A DNA stretch of 20,436 nucleotides from JBGOUJ01 sp041477005 (lineage in GTDB: Bacteria > Acidobacteriota > Terriglobia > Bryobacterales > JACQDG01), in the NCBI GenBank assembly GCA_041477005.1, contig JBGOUJ010000061.1:1-20436 (forward strand). The letters are read 5' to 3'. The first letter of the stretch is position 1. The number at the start of each line of letters is the position of its first letter. The notes below the pieces were generated by a model. It ran no database searches. It was not told the origin of the DNA and saw only the letters and a list, made by a program, of their open reading frames with translations. A program made the translations under genes and the position numbers. Shown in pieces: positions 13,313-20,436 of the stretch.

Positions 13313-16300
13313 ATGTCTCGACCAAGAATGATGTGGGCGCTGGCGCTCGTGCTGGCGCTGAGTTTGGCCGCCGCGGAGAGACCGGGGCGGGTCAGCACCT
13401 ATGCAGTCGTGCTGCAAGAACCGCCGGTGGGGCGGCGGCTGTCCCGCGCCAGGCGCGGCCCCGCGAGGGGAGCCCGGGCCGGCGATCCGGAGATCCGCGC
13501 CCTGGTCCAGGAAGTGGAGCGCACGCAGCAGCCCGTCCGCGCGCAGATCGAGCAGATGGGCCTGCGCATCACCGGCTCCACCCGGCATCTGCTCAACGCC
13601 GTTTTCGTGCAGGCCACCGCCGAGCAGGCCCGGCAGCTTCCGGGGTTGCTCGGCTCGAGCCCGGGCGTGCGCGGCGTGGTCCGCATGCAGCGCTACCGGC
13701 CCATGCTGAACGCCGCGGCCGACCTGATCAATGCCCCGGCCGCCTGGAGCGCCCTGGGCGGCGTTTCCAACGCCGGCGCGGGCATCACCATTGCCATCAT
13801 CGATTCGGGCATTGATAATACTAATCCGGCCTTCCAGGACCCCTCCCTCGCCACGCCGGCGGGCTACCCGCTGGCGCAGCCCGCGGACCTCCCCTACACC
13901 AACAGCAAGATCATCGTCGCGCGCTCCTATCTGAAACCGTCCGGCGCTATCGATCCGACCGTTTCCCGGCCCGACGATTACACGCCCCGCGACCTGCAGG
14001 GGCACGGGACGTTTATAGCCATGATAGCCGCGGGACAAACGGTGACCGCTCCCAACGGCCCCACCATCACCGGCATCGCCCCCAAGGCCTTTCTGGGCAA
14101 TTACAAGGTCTCCGGCTCAACCGACATCAATGACGGGCCGGGGGAGGACACCATCCTGTCCGCCATGGACGATGCCATCTCCGACGGTATGGACATCATC
14201 AACTTGAGCCTCGGCAGCATCGCGGTGTTTGGGCCCGGGGACCAGTTCTGCACCGGCAACGCCGGTTCATTCTGCGACGTGGTGGCCGAGGCGGTCGCGA
14301 TCGCTACCGAGCAGTACGGCGTCGTGGTGGTCGCCGCCGCCGGCAACGACGGCGACGTCGGCGTCAATGTCCCCACTTTGAATACCATTTCCTCTCCTGC
14401 CACTGCCCCGGATGCAATTGGAGTCGGCGCCACCACGAACTCGCGCCAGTTGACATCCACTCTGCGCGGCGGCGCCGGAGCGCCCGGCTCGCTGCAGTCG
14501 GTCCCGGCCCTGTTCGGCAACGGCCCGCATCCCAACAGCCCGATCACCGGCCGCATCCGCAACGTGCAAAGTCTGGGCGACGACGGAACGGCCTGTAACC
14601 CGCTGCCGGCGAATTCGCTCGCCGGGGGGCTGGCGCTGGTCATCCGGGGCAACTGCGACTTCTCGGTCAAGGTCGGTAACGCCGCCGCCGCCGGCGCCAC
14701 GGCCGTCGTCGTCTACAACGTCTCCGGCCATGACGATATCTTCGGCATGACCGGCCTGGTCAGCGCCACCATCCCATCGGTGCTGATCGGCAACACGGCG
14801 GGGCAGAATCTTGCCGGCTACATCAGTTCCACCTCCGGCGCCACCGTGACGCTCGATCCTCAACTGGTTTCCCAGCCCACCACTCCCGACCTGATAGCCG
14901 GCTTCAGCTCGCGCGGTCCCAGCATCGATTTGTCGACCAAGCCGGACCTGGTGGCTCCTGGTACAAGCATCTTCTCGACGACTCAGAACCTCGACGCGAA
15001 CGGCGCCGAGTACGATTCCACCCGCTTCACGAGCCTGGACGGAACCAGCTTTTCCACCGCCCTGGTGTCCGGAGCGGTGGCCCTGGTCGAGCAGCAGTTC
15101 CCAAGTATCAGCGCAACCCAGATCATCTCGGCGGTGGTCAATACCGCGTCGCCGAGCATTTTGGATAACGGGAGTCAGGCGCGCGAGACGGCCATGGGCG
15201 CCGGAAAGCTGAACGCCCAGGCGGCGGTGAAGACGGCCGCCGTGTTCGAGCCCTCCAGCTTCAGCTTCGGCCTGCTCGACAGGACCGTCTCGTTTCCGAT
15301 CGGGGGCCAGGTAAACCTGACCAACGTGAGCTCCGCTTCCCAGACGTTCCAAGTTCAGGTGCAGCAGCGGGATCCCGATTCGAACGCGCGGATCACCGTC
15401 AACGGCGGCAGCTCGACCAGCGGCGCAATAGGCGCCGGGCAGACCGGACAAGTGACGGTCGCGCTCGGCGGCTCGCTGCCTCGTCCCGGCCTCTACGAAG
15501 GCGTGCTTACCGTGACGGGACCCTCGACCAGTCTCCGCATCCCCTATCACTATGCCGTGGCCAGCGGCACGCCGGCGAACATTCTCGCCGTCGCCGGCGA
15601 TGGAGTAGTCGGCGCTGCCGGCCAGCCCCTGCCGCAGTTGCTCATTCTCAAGCTGATCGATAATTTGGGCCTGCCGATTTCTAACACGAGTGTGCAGTTC
15701 CGCGTGACCCAGGGGAGCGGGAAGATCGTGCAAGCCGACGCCACCACCGACGTCTATGGCATCGCCGCCGCCGATGTGGATCTGGGGCCGGAGATCGGCG
15801 ATCAGAGCTTCTCGGCCACAGCCGGCGGCCTCACCGTGACCTTCCTCGACACCGCGCGCGCCACCCCTACGATCAGCTCCGGTGGCGTGGTCAACGGCGC
15901 GAGCTTTGCGAGCGGCCAGGCCGTGGCGCCCGGCTCCATCATCTCGATTTTCGGCTCGAACCTGGCCGAGACGATCGCCGGCGCCGCTCGCCTGCCGCTT
16001 CCCCTGGCCCTGGGCGCCGTCAGCGTCAGCTTTGACCAGCCCGCCGCCGGCCTCAGCATTCCCGGACGCTTCTTCTTCGTCAGCCCCGGGCAGCTTAACG
16101 TGCAGGTTCCCTGGGAGTTCGCCGGCCTGACCTCCGTGATGCTCAAAGTGCGTATCGACGACACGGTGAGCGCCGTCTATACCCTCCAACTAAGCGACTA
16201 CGCCCCGGGGATCTTCGAGTACACAATCGGCGGGCAGAAACTCGGCGTGGTGACCCACGCCGACGGGAGCATCGTCACGCCGTCGAGCCCCGCCAAGAAG

Positions 16301-16585
16301 GGCGAAACGGTGATCGTCTACGCCACCGGCGTCGGCCCCGTTGATCAGCAGCAGGCGAGCGGGTCAGCCGCTGGGGCGCAGCCCCTGGCCCACACCACCC
16401 AGACGCCCGCCGTCACGGTTGGCAGCCAGTCGGCCAGCGTGCTTTTCTCCGGTCTGGCGCCGTTTTTCGTGGGCCTCTACCAGCTCAATGTCACCATTCC
16501 GAGCGGCACGCCCAGCGGGACCCAGCCGCTGGTCATCACCACCAGCGGCATTGCCGGCAACGCGGTAAACGTGCCGATTCAATAA
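13313..16585 (+). CDS. Secreted subtilisin-like serine protease with Solibacter C-terminal domain
   Basis: Large exported S8-family peptidase of 1090 residues. A signal peptide (about 1-21, MMWALALVLALSLAAAE) is followed by a propeptide of the I9 type (about 27-130). The catalytic triad is D164 in IAIIDSGID, H231 in LQGHGTF and S579 in LDGTSFSTALVSG. A protease-associated (PA) domain is inserted between H and S (about 396-530), as in Vpr/lactocepin-like enzymes. Next come a beta-rich domain (643-752), an Ig-like domain (755-850) and a domain from about 855 to 1088 that matches the Solibacter C-terminal family (APGSIISIFGSNLA, SPGQLNVQVPW, VIVYATGVGPV). It probably degrades extracellular proteins, and the last domain may anchor or sort it. 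ATG 13313 or the ATG pair at 13328-13333 could be the start. Neither has a Shine-Dalgarno. Confidence 0.92.
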   Translation: MSRPRMMWALALVLALSLAAAERPGRVSTYAVVLQEPPVGRRLSRARRGPARGARAGDPEIRALVQEVERTQQPVRAQIEQMGLRITGSTRHLLNAVFVQATAEQARQLPGLLGSSPGVRGVVRMQRYRPMLNAAADLINAPAAWSALGGVSNAGAGITIAIIDSGIDNTNPAFQDPSLATPAGYPLAQPADLPYTNSKIIVARSYLKPSGAIDPTVSRPDDYTPRDLQGHGTFIAMIAAGQTVTAPNGPTITGIAPKAFLGNYKVSGSTDINDGPGEDTILSAMDDAISDGMDIINLSLGSIAVFGPGDQFCTGNAGSFCDVVAEAVAIATEQYGVVVVAAAGNDGDVGVNVPTLNTISSPATAPDAIGVGATTNSRQLTSTLRGGAGAPGSLQSVPALFGNGPHPNSPITGRIRNVQSLGDDGTACNPLPANSLAGGLALVIRGNCDFSVKVGNAAAAGATAVVVYNVSGHDDIFGMTGLVSATIPSVLIGNTAGQNLAGYISSTSGATVTLDPQLVSQPTTPDLIAGFSSRGPSIDLSTKPDLVAPGTSIFSTTQNLDANGAEYDSTRFTSLDGTSFSTALVSGAVALVEQQFPSISATQIISAVVNTASPSILDNGSQARETAMGAGKLNAQAAVKTAAVFEPSSFSFGLLDRTVSFPIGGQVNLTNVSSASQTFQVQVQQRDPDSNARITVNGGSSTSGAIGAGQTGQVTVALGGSLPRPGLYEGVLTVTGPSTSLRIPYHYAVASGTPANILAVAGDGVVGAAGQPLPQLLILKLIDNLGLPISNTSVQFRVTQGSGKIVQADATTDVYGIAAADVDLGPEIGDQSFSATAGGLTVTFLDTARATPTISSGGVVNGASFASGQAVAPGSIISIFGSNLAETIAGAARLPLPLALGAVSVSFDQPAAGLSIPGRFFFVSPGQLNVQVPWEFAGLTSVMLKVRIDDTVSAVYTLQLSDYAPGIFEYTIGGQKLGVVTHADGSIVTPSSPAKKGETVIVYATGVGPVDQQQASGSAAGAQPLAHTTQTPAVTVGSQSASVLFSGLAPFFVGLYQLNVTIPSGTPSGTQPLVITTSGIAGNAVNVPIQ

Positions 16586-16638
16586 TTGGCCTCCCGGTTG
16601 CTTCCCTGACAGCGGAGGTTCTTGTATTAGTTATCAGC

Positions 16639-16914
16639 TCAACTACTGGCCGGCGCCGGAGATGACGGGCGCTTGATCTCGGTCATGACGCTCGAGACCA
16701 GCTCCTTGGCGTCGGCGATGCTTTTGGCGATCAGCTCCACGTCCATGGCCGGCTTGCCGGGCGTGCGGACGCTGTGACAGTAGACGCCGTGCTGGCCGAC
16801 CAGGACCAGGGCGTCGGTGAGCACGTCCAGGGCGACCGCGAGCTGGCCCCGCGCCTTACCCATCATGAATTCATACTTCTCCAGCGCCTCGCGGCGTTCC
16901 TCGAAGACGGTCAT
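16639..16914 (-). CDS. Small hypothetical protein coupled to rsmD
   Basis: 91 residues beginning MTVFEERREALEKYEFMMGKARGQLAVALDVL. I do not recognise the family. It is probably cytoplasmic: no signal peptide or membrane helix, mainly predicted helix with one central non-helical stretch (GVYCHSVRTPGKP) and a short Ser/Pro/Ala tail. Its ATG overlaps the rsmD stop in the arrangement ATGA, so translation is probably coupled to that gene, which supports it as real despite its small size. The long opposite frames here have no such support. It converges on the subtilase with 53 bases between the stops. A weak inverted repeat, CCTCC...GGAGG, in that gap is too loose to call a terminator. Function unknown. 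Confidence 0.7.
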   Translation of the reverse strand: MTVFEERREALEKYEFMMGKARGQLAVALDVLTDALVLVGQHGVYCHSVRTPGKPAMDVELIAKSIADAKELVSSVMTEIKRPSSPAPASS

Positions 16915-17450
16915 GGCTTCAGGATAGCAGGGCGGTAGAAACTCAAGCTGCTGTCGCCCTGCCGAAGCACGCGTGCGCGCCCCAGCCGGCCGTAAGCGGA
17001 CTCGAGTGGCGCGCGGGAGGCATGTTCGGCGATGACCAGGGCCGGCGGCGAGGCGCCGAGGGCCGCGAGCGCCGCCTCATACTCGCGCGCCTGATCGTAA
17101 GGGGGATCGAGGAACACCATGTCAGCGGTGATCGCCGGGAGGGCGCTCGCGACGGGGCGCTCGACGACCCGGCTTCTCGATCCGAGGCCGAGCGAGCGCA
17201 GGTTCTGGCGCAAAACGGCGGCCGCCGGGCGGTTGCTCTCGATGAATATCGCCCGCGCCGCGCCGCGGCTGAGCGCCTCGATCCCGACGGCGCCCGAGCC
17301 GGCATAAGCATCCACGAAGACCTTCCCCTCGACCTCTCCGGCCAGCACGTCGAACAAGGTTTCGCGCAGCCGGTCACTGGTGGGCCGCAGCCCGCGGCCG
17401 GCCAGTGTCTTCAGCCGCCGCGATCGGAATTCACCGCCGATGACCCGCAT
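16911..17450 (-). CDS. rsmD: 16S rRNA (guanine-966-N2)-methyltransferase
   Basis: S-adenosylmethionine-dependent enzyme that methylates G966 of 16S rRNA during small-subunit assembly. 179 residues, the normal length. It begins MRVIGGEFRSRRLKT and continues RPTSDRLRETLFDVL, both typical of RsmD. The SAM site is VFVDAYAGSGAVGIEALSRGA (about 44-64) and the catalytic motif is DPPY at 115-118 in MVFLDPPYD. It is followed by the 91-residue gene with an ATGA overlap and preceded by recG on the same strand across a 108-bp gap filled by a palindrome. No Shine-Dalgarno is visible in the 10 bases between that palindrome and the ATG. Confidence 0.95.
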   Translation of the reverse strand: MRVIGGEFRSRRLKTLAGRGLRPTSDRLRETLFDVLAGEVEGKVFVDAYAGSGAVGIEALSRGAARAIFIESNRPAAAVLRQNLRSLGLGSRSRVVERPVASALPAITADMVFLDPPYDQAREYEAALAALGASPPALVIAEHASRAPLESAYGRLGRARVLRQGDSSLSFYRPAILKP

Positions 17451-17459
17451 AGGCTAGGG

Positions 17460-17557
17460 GAATTGAGAAATTGAGAAATGGAGCAATGGAGAAATTGGGA
17501 CCGGCGCACCCGGCCGTCTTCCTTTCTCAATTCCTCCATTTCTCAATTTCTCAATTC
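17460..17557. repeat. Long palindrome of 8-bp tandem repeats between recG and rsmD
   Basis: The 24 bases at 17460-17483 are the exact complement of 17534-17557, and pairing goes on inward (17484-17494 with 17523-17533) with two mismatches, so each arm is about 35 bases. Each arm is built of 8-base units, TTGAGAAA and TGGAGAAA on the left. The loop is GC-rich (ACCGGCGCACCCGGCCG). It begins one base after the recG stop and ends 10 bases before the rsmD ATG. Both strands would form a strong RNA hairpin, so it may end or attenuate transcription from recG. Confidence 0.85.
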
Positions 17558-17558
17558 T

Positions 17559-19658
17559 TCACCCCACCTGCACCAGGCCGTAGCGCCGCTGCCAGCTTTC
17601 GCGGATGTACGCGACCAGGCGCCGCAGTTCCTCGGGCGACGGCGGGTGGTCGATGTAAGCGACGGCCTCCTGGCGGGCCATCTCGAGTACCTCGCGGTCG
17701 CGGAGCAGGTTCGCCACGCGAAGCGTGGGCAGGCCGCTCTGGCGCGTGCCGAAAAACTCGCCGGGCCCCCGCAGACGCAGGTCCATCTCGGCAATCTTGA
17801 AGCCGTCGGTCGTGTCGAGCATGGTGCGGATCCGCTCTCTGGCCGCCTCGGTCAGCTCGGCGGTCACCAGCAGGCAGTAGCTCTGCTCGGCGCCCCGGCC
17901 GACCCGGCCGCGAAGCTGATGCAGTTGCGACAGGCCGAAGCCTTCGGCGTGCTCGATCACCATCACCGTGGCGTTGGGCACGTCCACGCCAACCTCGATC
18001 ACGGTCGTCGATACCAGGATGTCGATCAGCCCGGCCTTGAACGCTTGCATGAGGCCGTCCTTCTCCGATGCCGGCAAGCGGCCGTGCAGCAGGGCCACCG
18101 CAAAGCTCGGGAAAACCTTGCGCGAGAGGTGCTCGTGCATTTTTTCGGCGGCCTTGATGGCGCGGGTCTCGGATTCCTCGATCACCGGATAGACCACGTA
18201 GGCCTGGCGGCCGGCCCGGATCTGCGCTTCCACGAAACTCCAGACCTGCTCGATCTCGTCCTGGTTGAAGTGGCGCGTCTCGATCGGGCGGCGGCCGGGC
18301 GGCAGCTCGTCGATTACCGAGACATCCAGGTCGCCGTAGACCGTGAGCGCCAGGGTCCGCGGGATGGGAGTCGCGGTCATCACCAGCACATCCGGGGTCT
18401 TCCCTTTCTGGAGCAGCTTGAGCCGCTGGATCACCCCGAAGCGGTGCTGCTCATCAATGATCACCAGGCCGAGCCTGGCGAACTCCACGTCGCCCTCGAT
18501 CAGGGCGTGGGTGCCGATGGCGACATTCGCCAGGCCGGCGGCGATCACCTGCTTCAGTTTGCCCTTCTCGCGGCCGGTGGCCGAGCCCGTGAGCAGCGCG
18601 ACGGCGTAGCCGGCTTTTTCCAGGATCCGCTTCGAGTAGAGGAAATGCTGGGTGGCCAGGATTTCGGTGGGGGCCATGAGGGCCACCTGGTAACCGTTTT
18701 CGAGCGCGATGACGGCGGCTTCGAGGGCCACGATGGTCTTACCGCTGCCGACATCGCCCTGGAGCAGCCGGTTCATCGGCTGCGGCAGCGACATGTCGGT
18801 GGCGATCTCCTTGAGCACGCGCTTCTGCGCCGCGGTCGGCTTGAAGGGCAGGATCGCCTTGATCTTCTCCCGCGCGCGGTCGTTCAACTCGAAAGCGATG
18901 CCTTCGACCGATCGGGCGCGGCGGCGCTTCAGGGCCAGGCCGCACTCCAGGTAGAAAAACTCCTCGAAGATCAGGCGCACCTGCGCCGGACTGCGGAAGG
19001 CGTTCAGCAGGCGGAGGTCGGCGTCGGGGCGGGGGAAGTGCGCTTCCGGAATGGCCGCCGCACGCGCCGGCAGGCCGAGACGGGCCCGGACCGGATCGGG
19101 AAGCGGATCTTCGTCCAGGTTCAGCTCTTCGAGCGCGCGATGGATGAGTGTGCGGAAGGCGCGGGCGGTGATCTTGGCGGCCGCCTCGTAGATCGGCACC
19201 ACGCGGCCGACGTGCAGGGCCGCTTCGCCTTCGTCGGCGTCGCCGGAGAGGATCTCGTATTCCGGGTGCAGGATCGAGAGCTCACCAGAGTAGTTGTCGA
19301 ATTCGATCTTGCCGTAGAAGGCGACGCGCAGGCCAGGCTTCAGGATATCGGCCAGATAGTCTCCGCGAAACCATTTGCACAGCAGGGTCTGGGCGGATCC
19401 GTCCCTGGCCCGAACCTCGAACAGGCGCATGGCGCTGCGGCGGAAGCGGACCAGGTGAGCGGAGGCAATCTCGGCCAGGACCGTGGCCATCTCGCCAGGG
19501 GCGAGCCGGGCGATGGGCTTGGTGTTGCTGCGGTCCTCGTAGCGGAACGGAACGTAATAGAGCAGGTCTTCCACCGTGAAGATGCCCTTGCTTTCGAGCA
19601 TCCCGGCTCGCGCCGGCCCCACACCTTTCAGATAGGCGATCGGAGTGTGGAGGTCCAT
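17559..19658 (-). CDS. recG: ATP-dependent DNA helicase RecG
   Basis: Branched-DNA helicase that reverses stalled replication forks and processes recombination intermediates. From the ATG at 19656-19658 it has 699 residues, the normal length. The N-terminal wedge region begins LKGVGPARAGMLESKGIFTVEDLLYYVPFRYED. Helicase motifs follow in order: Walker A QGDVGSGKT near 300, motif Ia MAPTEILATQHF, motif II VIIDEQHRFGV near 401 (DEQH in place of the usual DExH wording), TATPIPRTLALTVYGDLD, and motif VI QLRGRVGRG near 581. The C-terminal part EFFGTRQSGLPTLRVANLLRD is the RecG tail. The frame is open to 19829, but the 57 extra residues lie over an intergenic repeat and the promoter of the divergent gene, so I exclude them. 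No Shine-Dalgarno is seen. Confidence 0.96.
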   Translation of the reverse strand: MDLHTPIAYLKGVGPARAGMLESKGIFTVEDLLYYVPFRYEDRSNTKPIARLAPGEMATVLAEIASAHLVRFRRSAMRLFEVRARDGSAQTLLCKWFRGDYLADILKPGLRVAFYGKIEFDNYSGELSILHPEYEILSGDADEGEAALHVGRVVPIYEAAAKITARAFRTLIHRALEELNLDEDPLPDPVRARLGLPARAAAIPEAHFPRPDADLRLLNAFRSPAQVRLIFEEFFYLECGLALKRRRARSVEGIAFELNDRAREKIKAILPFKPTAAQKRVLKEIATDMSLPQPMNRLLQGDVGSGKTIVALEAAVIALENGYQVALMAPTEILATQHFLYSKRILEKAGYAVALLTGSATGREKGKLKQVIAAGLANVAIGTHALIEGDVEFARLGLVIIDEQHRFGVIQRLKLLQKGKTPDVLVMTATPIPRTLALTVYGDLDVSVIDELPPGRRPIETRHFNQDEIEQVWSFVEAQIRAGRQAYVVYPVIEESETRAIKAAEKMHEHLSRKVFPSFAVALLHGRLPASEKDGLMQAFKAGLIDILVSTTVIEVGVDVPNATVMVIEHAEGFGLSQLHQLRGRVGRGAEQSYCLLVTAELTEAARERIRTMLDTTDGFKIAEMDLRLRGPGEFFGTRQSGLPTLRVANLLRDREVLEMARQEAVAYIDHPPSPEELRRLVAYIRESWQRRYGLVQVG

Positions 19659-19665
19659 TGGTAGG

Positions 19666-19708
19666 GGCGGCTCTGCCGCCGGCCGGGCGGGACGGGCGGA
19701 AGCCCGTC
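19666..19708. repeat. Two adjacent GC-rich stem-loops between recG and the last gene
   Basis: GGCGGC-TCT-GCCGCC at 19666-19680 and GACGGGC-GGAA-GCCCGTC at 19691-19708 are perfect short hairpins, the latter followed by TTAC. I recall similar GTAGGGGCGG and GCCCGTCTTAC strings as dispersed intergenic elements in other genomes. They lie in a divergent gap, so a terminator role is unlikely. Confidence 0.55.
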
Positions 19709-19719
19709 TTACGGTAGTG

Positions 19720-19725
19720 TACAAT
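19720..19725 (+). promoter_or_regulatory. Possible -10 box giving a leaderless transcript
   Basis: TACAAT lies 6 bases before the ATG at 19732, so transcription would begin at or next to the start codon. There is no Shine-Dalgarno, which fits a leaderless mRNA. The -35 region falls in the GC-rich second stem-loop and has no consensus. Confidence 0.35.
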
Positions 19726-19731
19726 GCGCCC

Positions 19732-20436
19732 ATGCGCACACGATTCGTTCTGTGGTTTGTTCTGGCTGGGGTCTTCGCCGGCACGTTGGCGGCGGCCGAT
19801 CTGAAGTTGGGCATCATCGGCCTCGACACGTCTCACGTCACGGCGTTCACCGAGCTGCTCAACAATCCATCCAACCCCAAGCACGTTTCCGGGGCCCGGG
19901 TGGTGGCCGCCTACCGCGGCGGCAGCCCGGACGTGGAGTCGAGCTACACGCGGCTCGACAAGTTCACCGAGCAACTGAAGACCAAGTACGGCGTCGAGAT
20001 CGTGCCCGATATCCCGGCGCTGGCGGCGCGGGTGGACGCGGTGCTCATCGAAAGCGTGGATGGCCGGAAGCATCTGGAGCAGGTCAAGCCGGTCTTCGCG
20101 GCCGGCAAGCCCGTGTTCATCGACAAGCCGCTGGCCGCGACCTGGGCCGACGCCCAGGAGATCGCGCGGCTGGCGCGGGCGGCGCACGTGCCATGGTTTT
20201 CGAGCTCCAGCCTGCGGTACAGCTCGATCGTAACGGACCTGAAGGCCCCCAACATAATGGGCGCCTACGCCTGGGGACCGGCCTCGCTCGAGCCTCACCA
20301 CCAACTGGAGCTCTCCTGGTACGGCATTCACACCGTCGAGATGCTCTACGCGCTTATGGGAACCGGCTGCGAGACGGTCAGCAACACTTCCACCCCGGAG
20401 GCCGACGTGGTGGTCGGACGCTGGAAAGACGGCCGC
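19732..20436 (+). CDS. Exported Gfo/Idh/MocA-like protein, N-terminal part (runs off the right edge)
   Basis: The frame is open from the ATG at 19732 to the end, 235 residues so far. It begins MRTRFVLWFVLAGVFAGTLAAAD, a Sec-type signal peptide with likely cleavage after AAA. The dinucleotide-binding fold follows as LKLGIIGLDTSHVTAF, then DAVLIESVDGRKHLEQ and VFIDKPLAATWADAQE. The last is the family's EKP motif with Asp for Glu. GIHTVEMLYALMGTG follows later. The usual GxGxxG is reduced to GIIGLD, so cofactor binding may differ or be lost. Together with Sec export (the other Gfo/Idh here uses Tat) this raises the question of whether it is an active NAD-enzyme. The C-terminal part is missing. 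Confidence 0.85.
   Translation, partial: MRTRFVLWFVLAGVFAGTLAAADLKLGIIGLDTSHVTAFTELLNNPSNPKHVSGARVVAAYRGGSPDVESSYTRLDKFTEQLKTKYGVEIVPDIPALAARVDAVLIESVDGRKHLEQVKPVFAAGKPVFIDKPLAATWADAQEIARLARAAHVPWFSSSSLRYSSIVTDLKAPNIMGAYAWGPASLEPHHQLELSWYGIHTVEMLYALMGTGCETVSNTSTPEADVVVGRWKDGR

Noticed and set aside
14267..16189. 640-codon minus-strand open frame inside the subtilase gene
   Set aside because: The subtilase frame carries the catalytic triad and domains in order; this frame is a low-information shadow.
17460..17557. Ends of an insertion sequence or MITE
   Set aside because: Palindromic, but there is no visible target-site duplication and the arms are built of 8-base units, so a mobile origin is not supported by this sequence alone.
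17478..19664. 728-codon plus-strand open frame opposite recG
   Set aside because: Same reason: recG on the other strand has every helicase motif, and this frame has none.

Overview
The window looks like a chromosomal segment of a GC-rich Acidobacteriota bacterium, probably of the Solibacter/Bryobacterales group. The strongest clue is the C-terminal domain of the secreted subtilase at 13313-16585 (VVNGASFA...APGSIISIFGSNLA). It matches the Solibacter C-terminal family that I know as TIGR03437. The Tat- or Sec-exported Gfo/Idh oxidoreductases and a cytoplasmic GAF/NarL-type kinase fit the same picture. The assignment rests on recognition, not on a search.

Layout. 1-206 (minus): start of a nucleotidyltransferase-fold protein that runs off the left edge. 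297-1967 (minus): ribonuclease J. Divergent from it, 2118-4413 (plus): a soluble sensor kinase and its NarL-type response regulator. 4414-4680: a gap with a decayed copy of the regulator's 3' end, GATC-rich palindromes, a promoter and a possible operator. 4681-9443 (plus): a tightly packed four-gene iron transport operon. 9513-11397 (minus): a Tat-exported Gfo/Idh oxidoreductase and a cyclophilin, separated by a 15-bp tandem array. 11572-12987 (plus): a DASS-family dicarboxylate transporter, converging on rpmE (12997-13218, minus). 13313-16585 (plus): the large secreted subtilase. 16639-19658 (minus): a small unknown gene, rsmD and recG, with a long palindrome between rsmD and recG. 19732-20436 (plus): start of a second exported Gfo/Idh protein, cut by the right edge.

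The most interesting system is the iron operon. An FTR1 permease is fused to a DUF2318-like cysteine domain. It is followed by two FtsX/MacB-type permeases and an ABC ATPase that carries a C-terminal DtxR-like iron-sensor domain. In that domain the metal ligands are largely conserved but the helix-turn-helix looks shortened. The layout resembles the Campylobacter P19-type iron system with its parts fused. It suggests a transporter whose ATPase senses iron directly, or a transporter that carries its own regulator. A 17-bp near-palindrome lies over the predicted transcription start.

The second theme is intergenic DNA. At least five gaps hold short-period (7, 8, 10 or 15 bp) repeats, four of them folded into inverted arms, plus one gap with two GC-rich stem-loops. 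No gap without a gene exceeds about 270 bases. I saw no tRNA, rRNA, CRISPR array, insertion sequence or prophage gene. Many long open frames opposite the real genes are GC-rich shadows.
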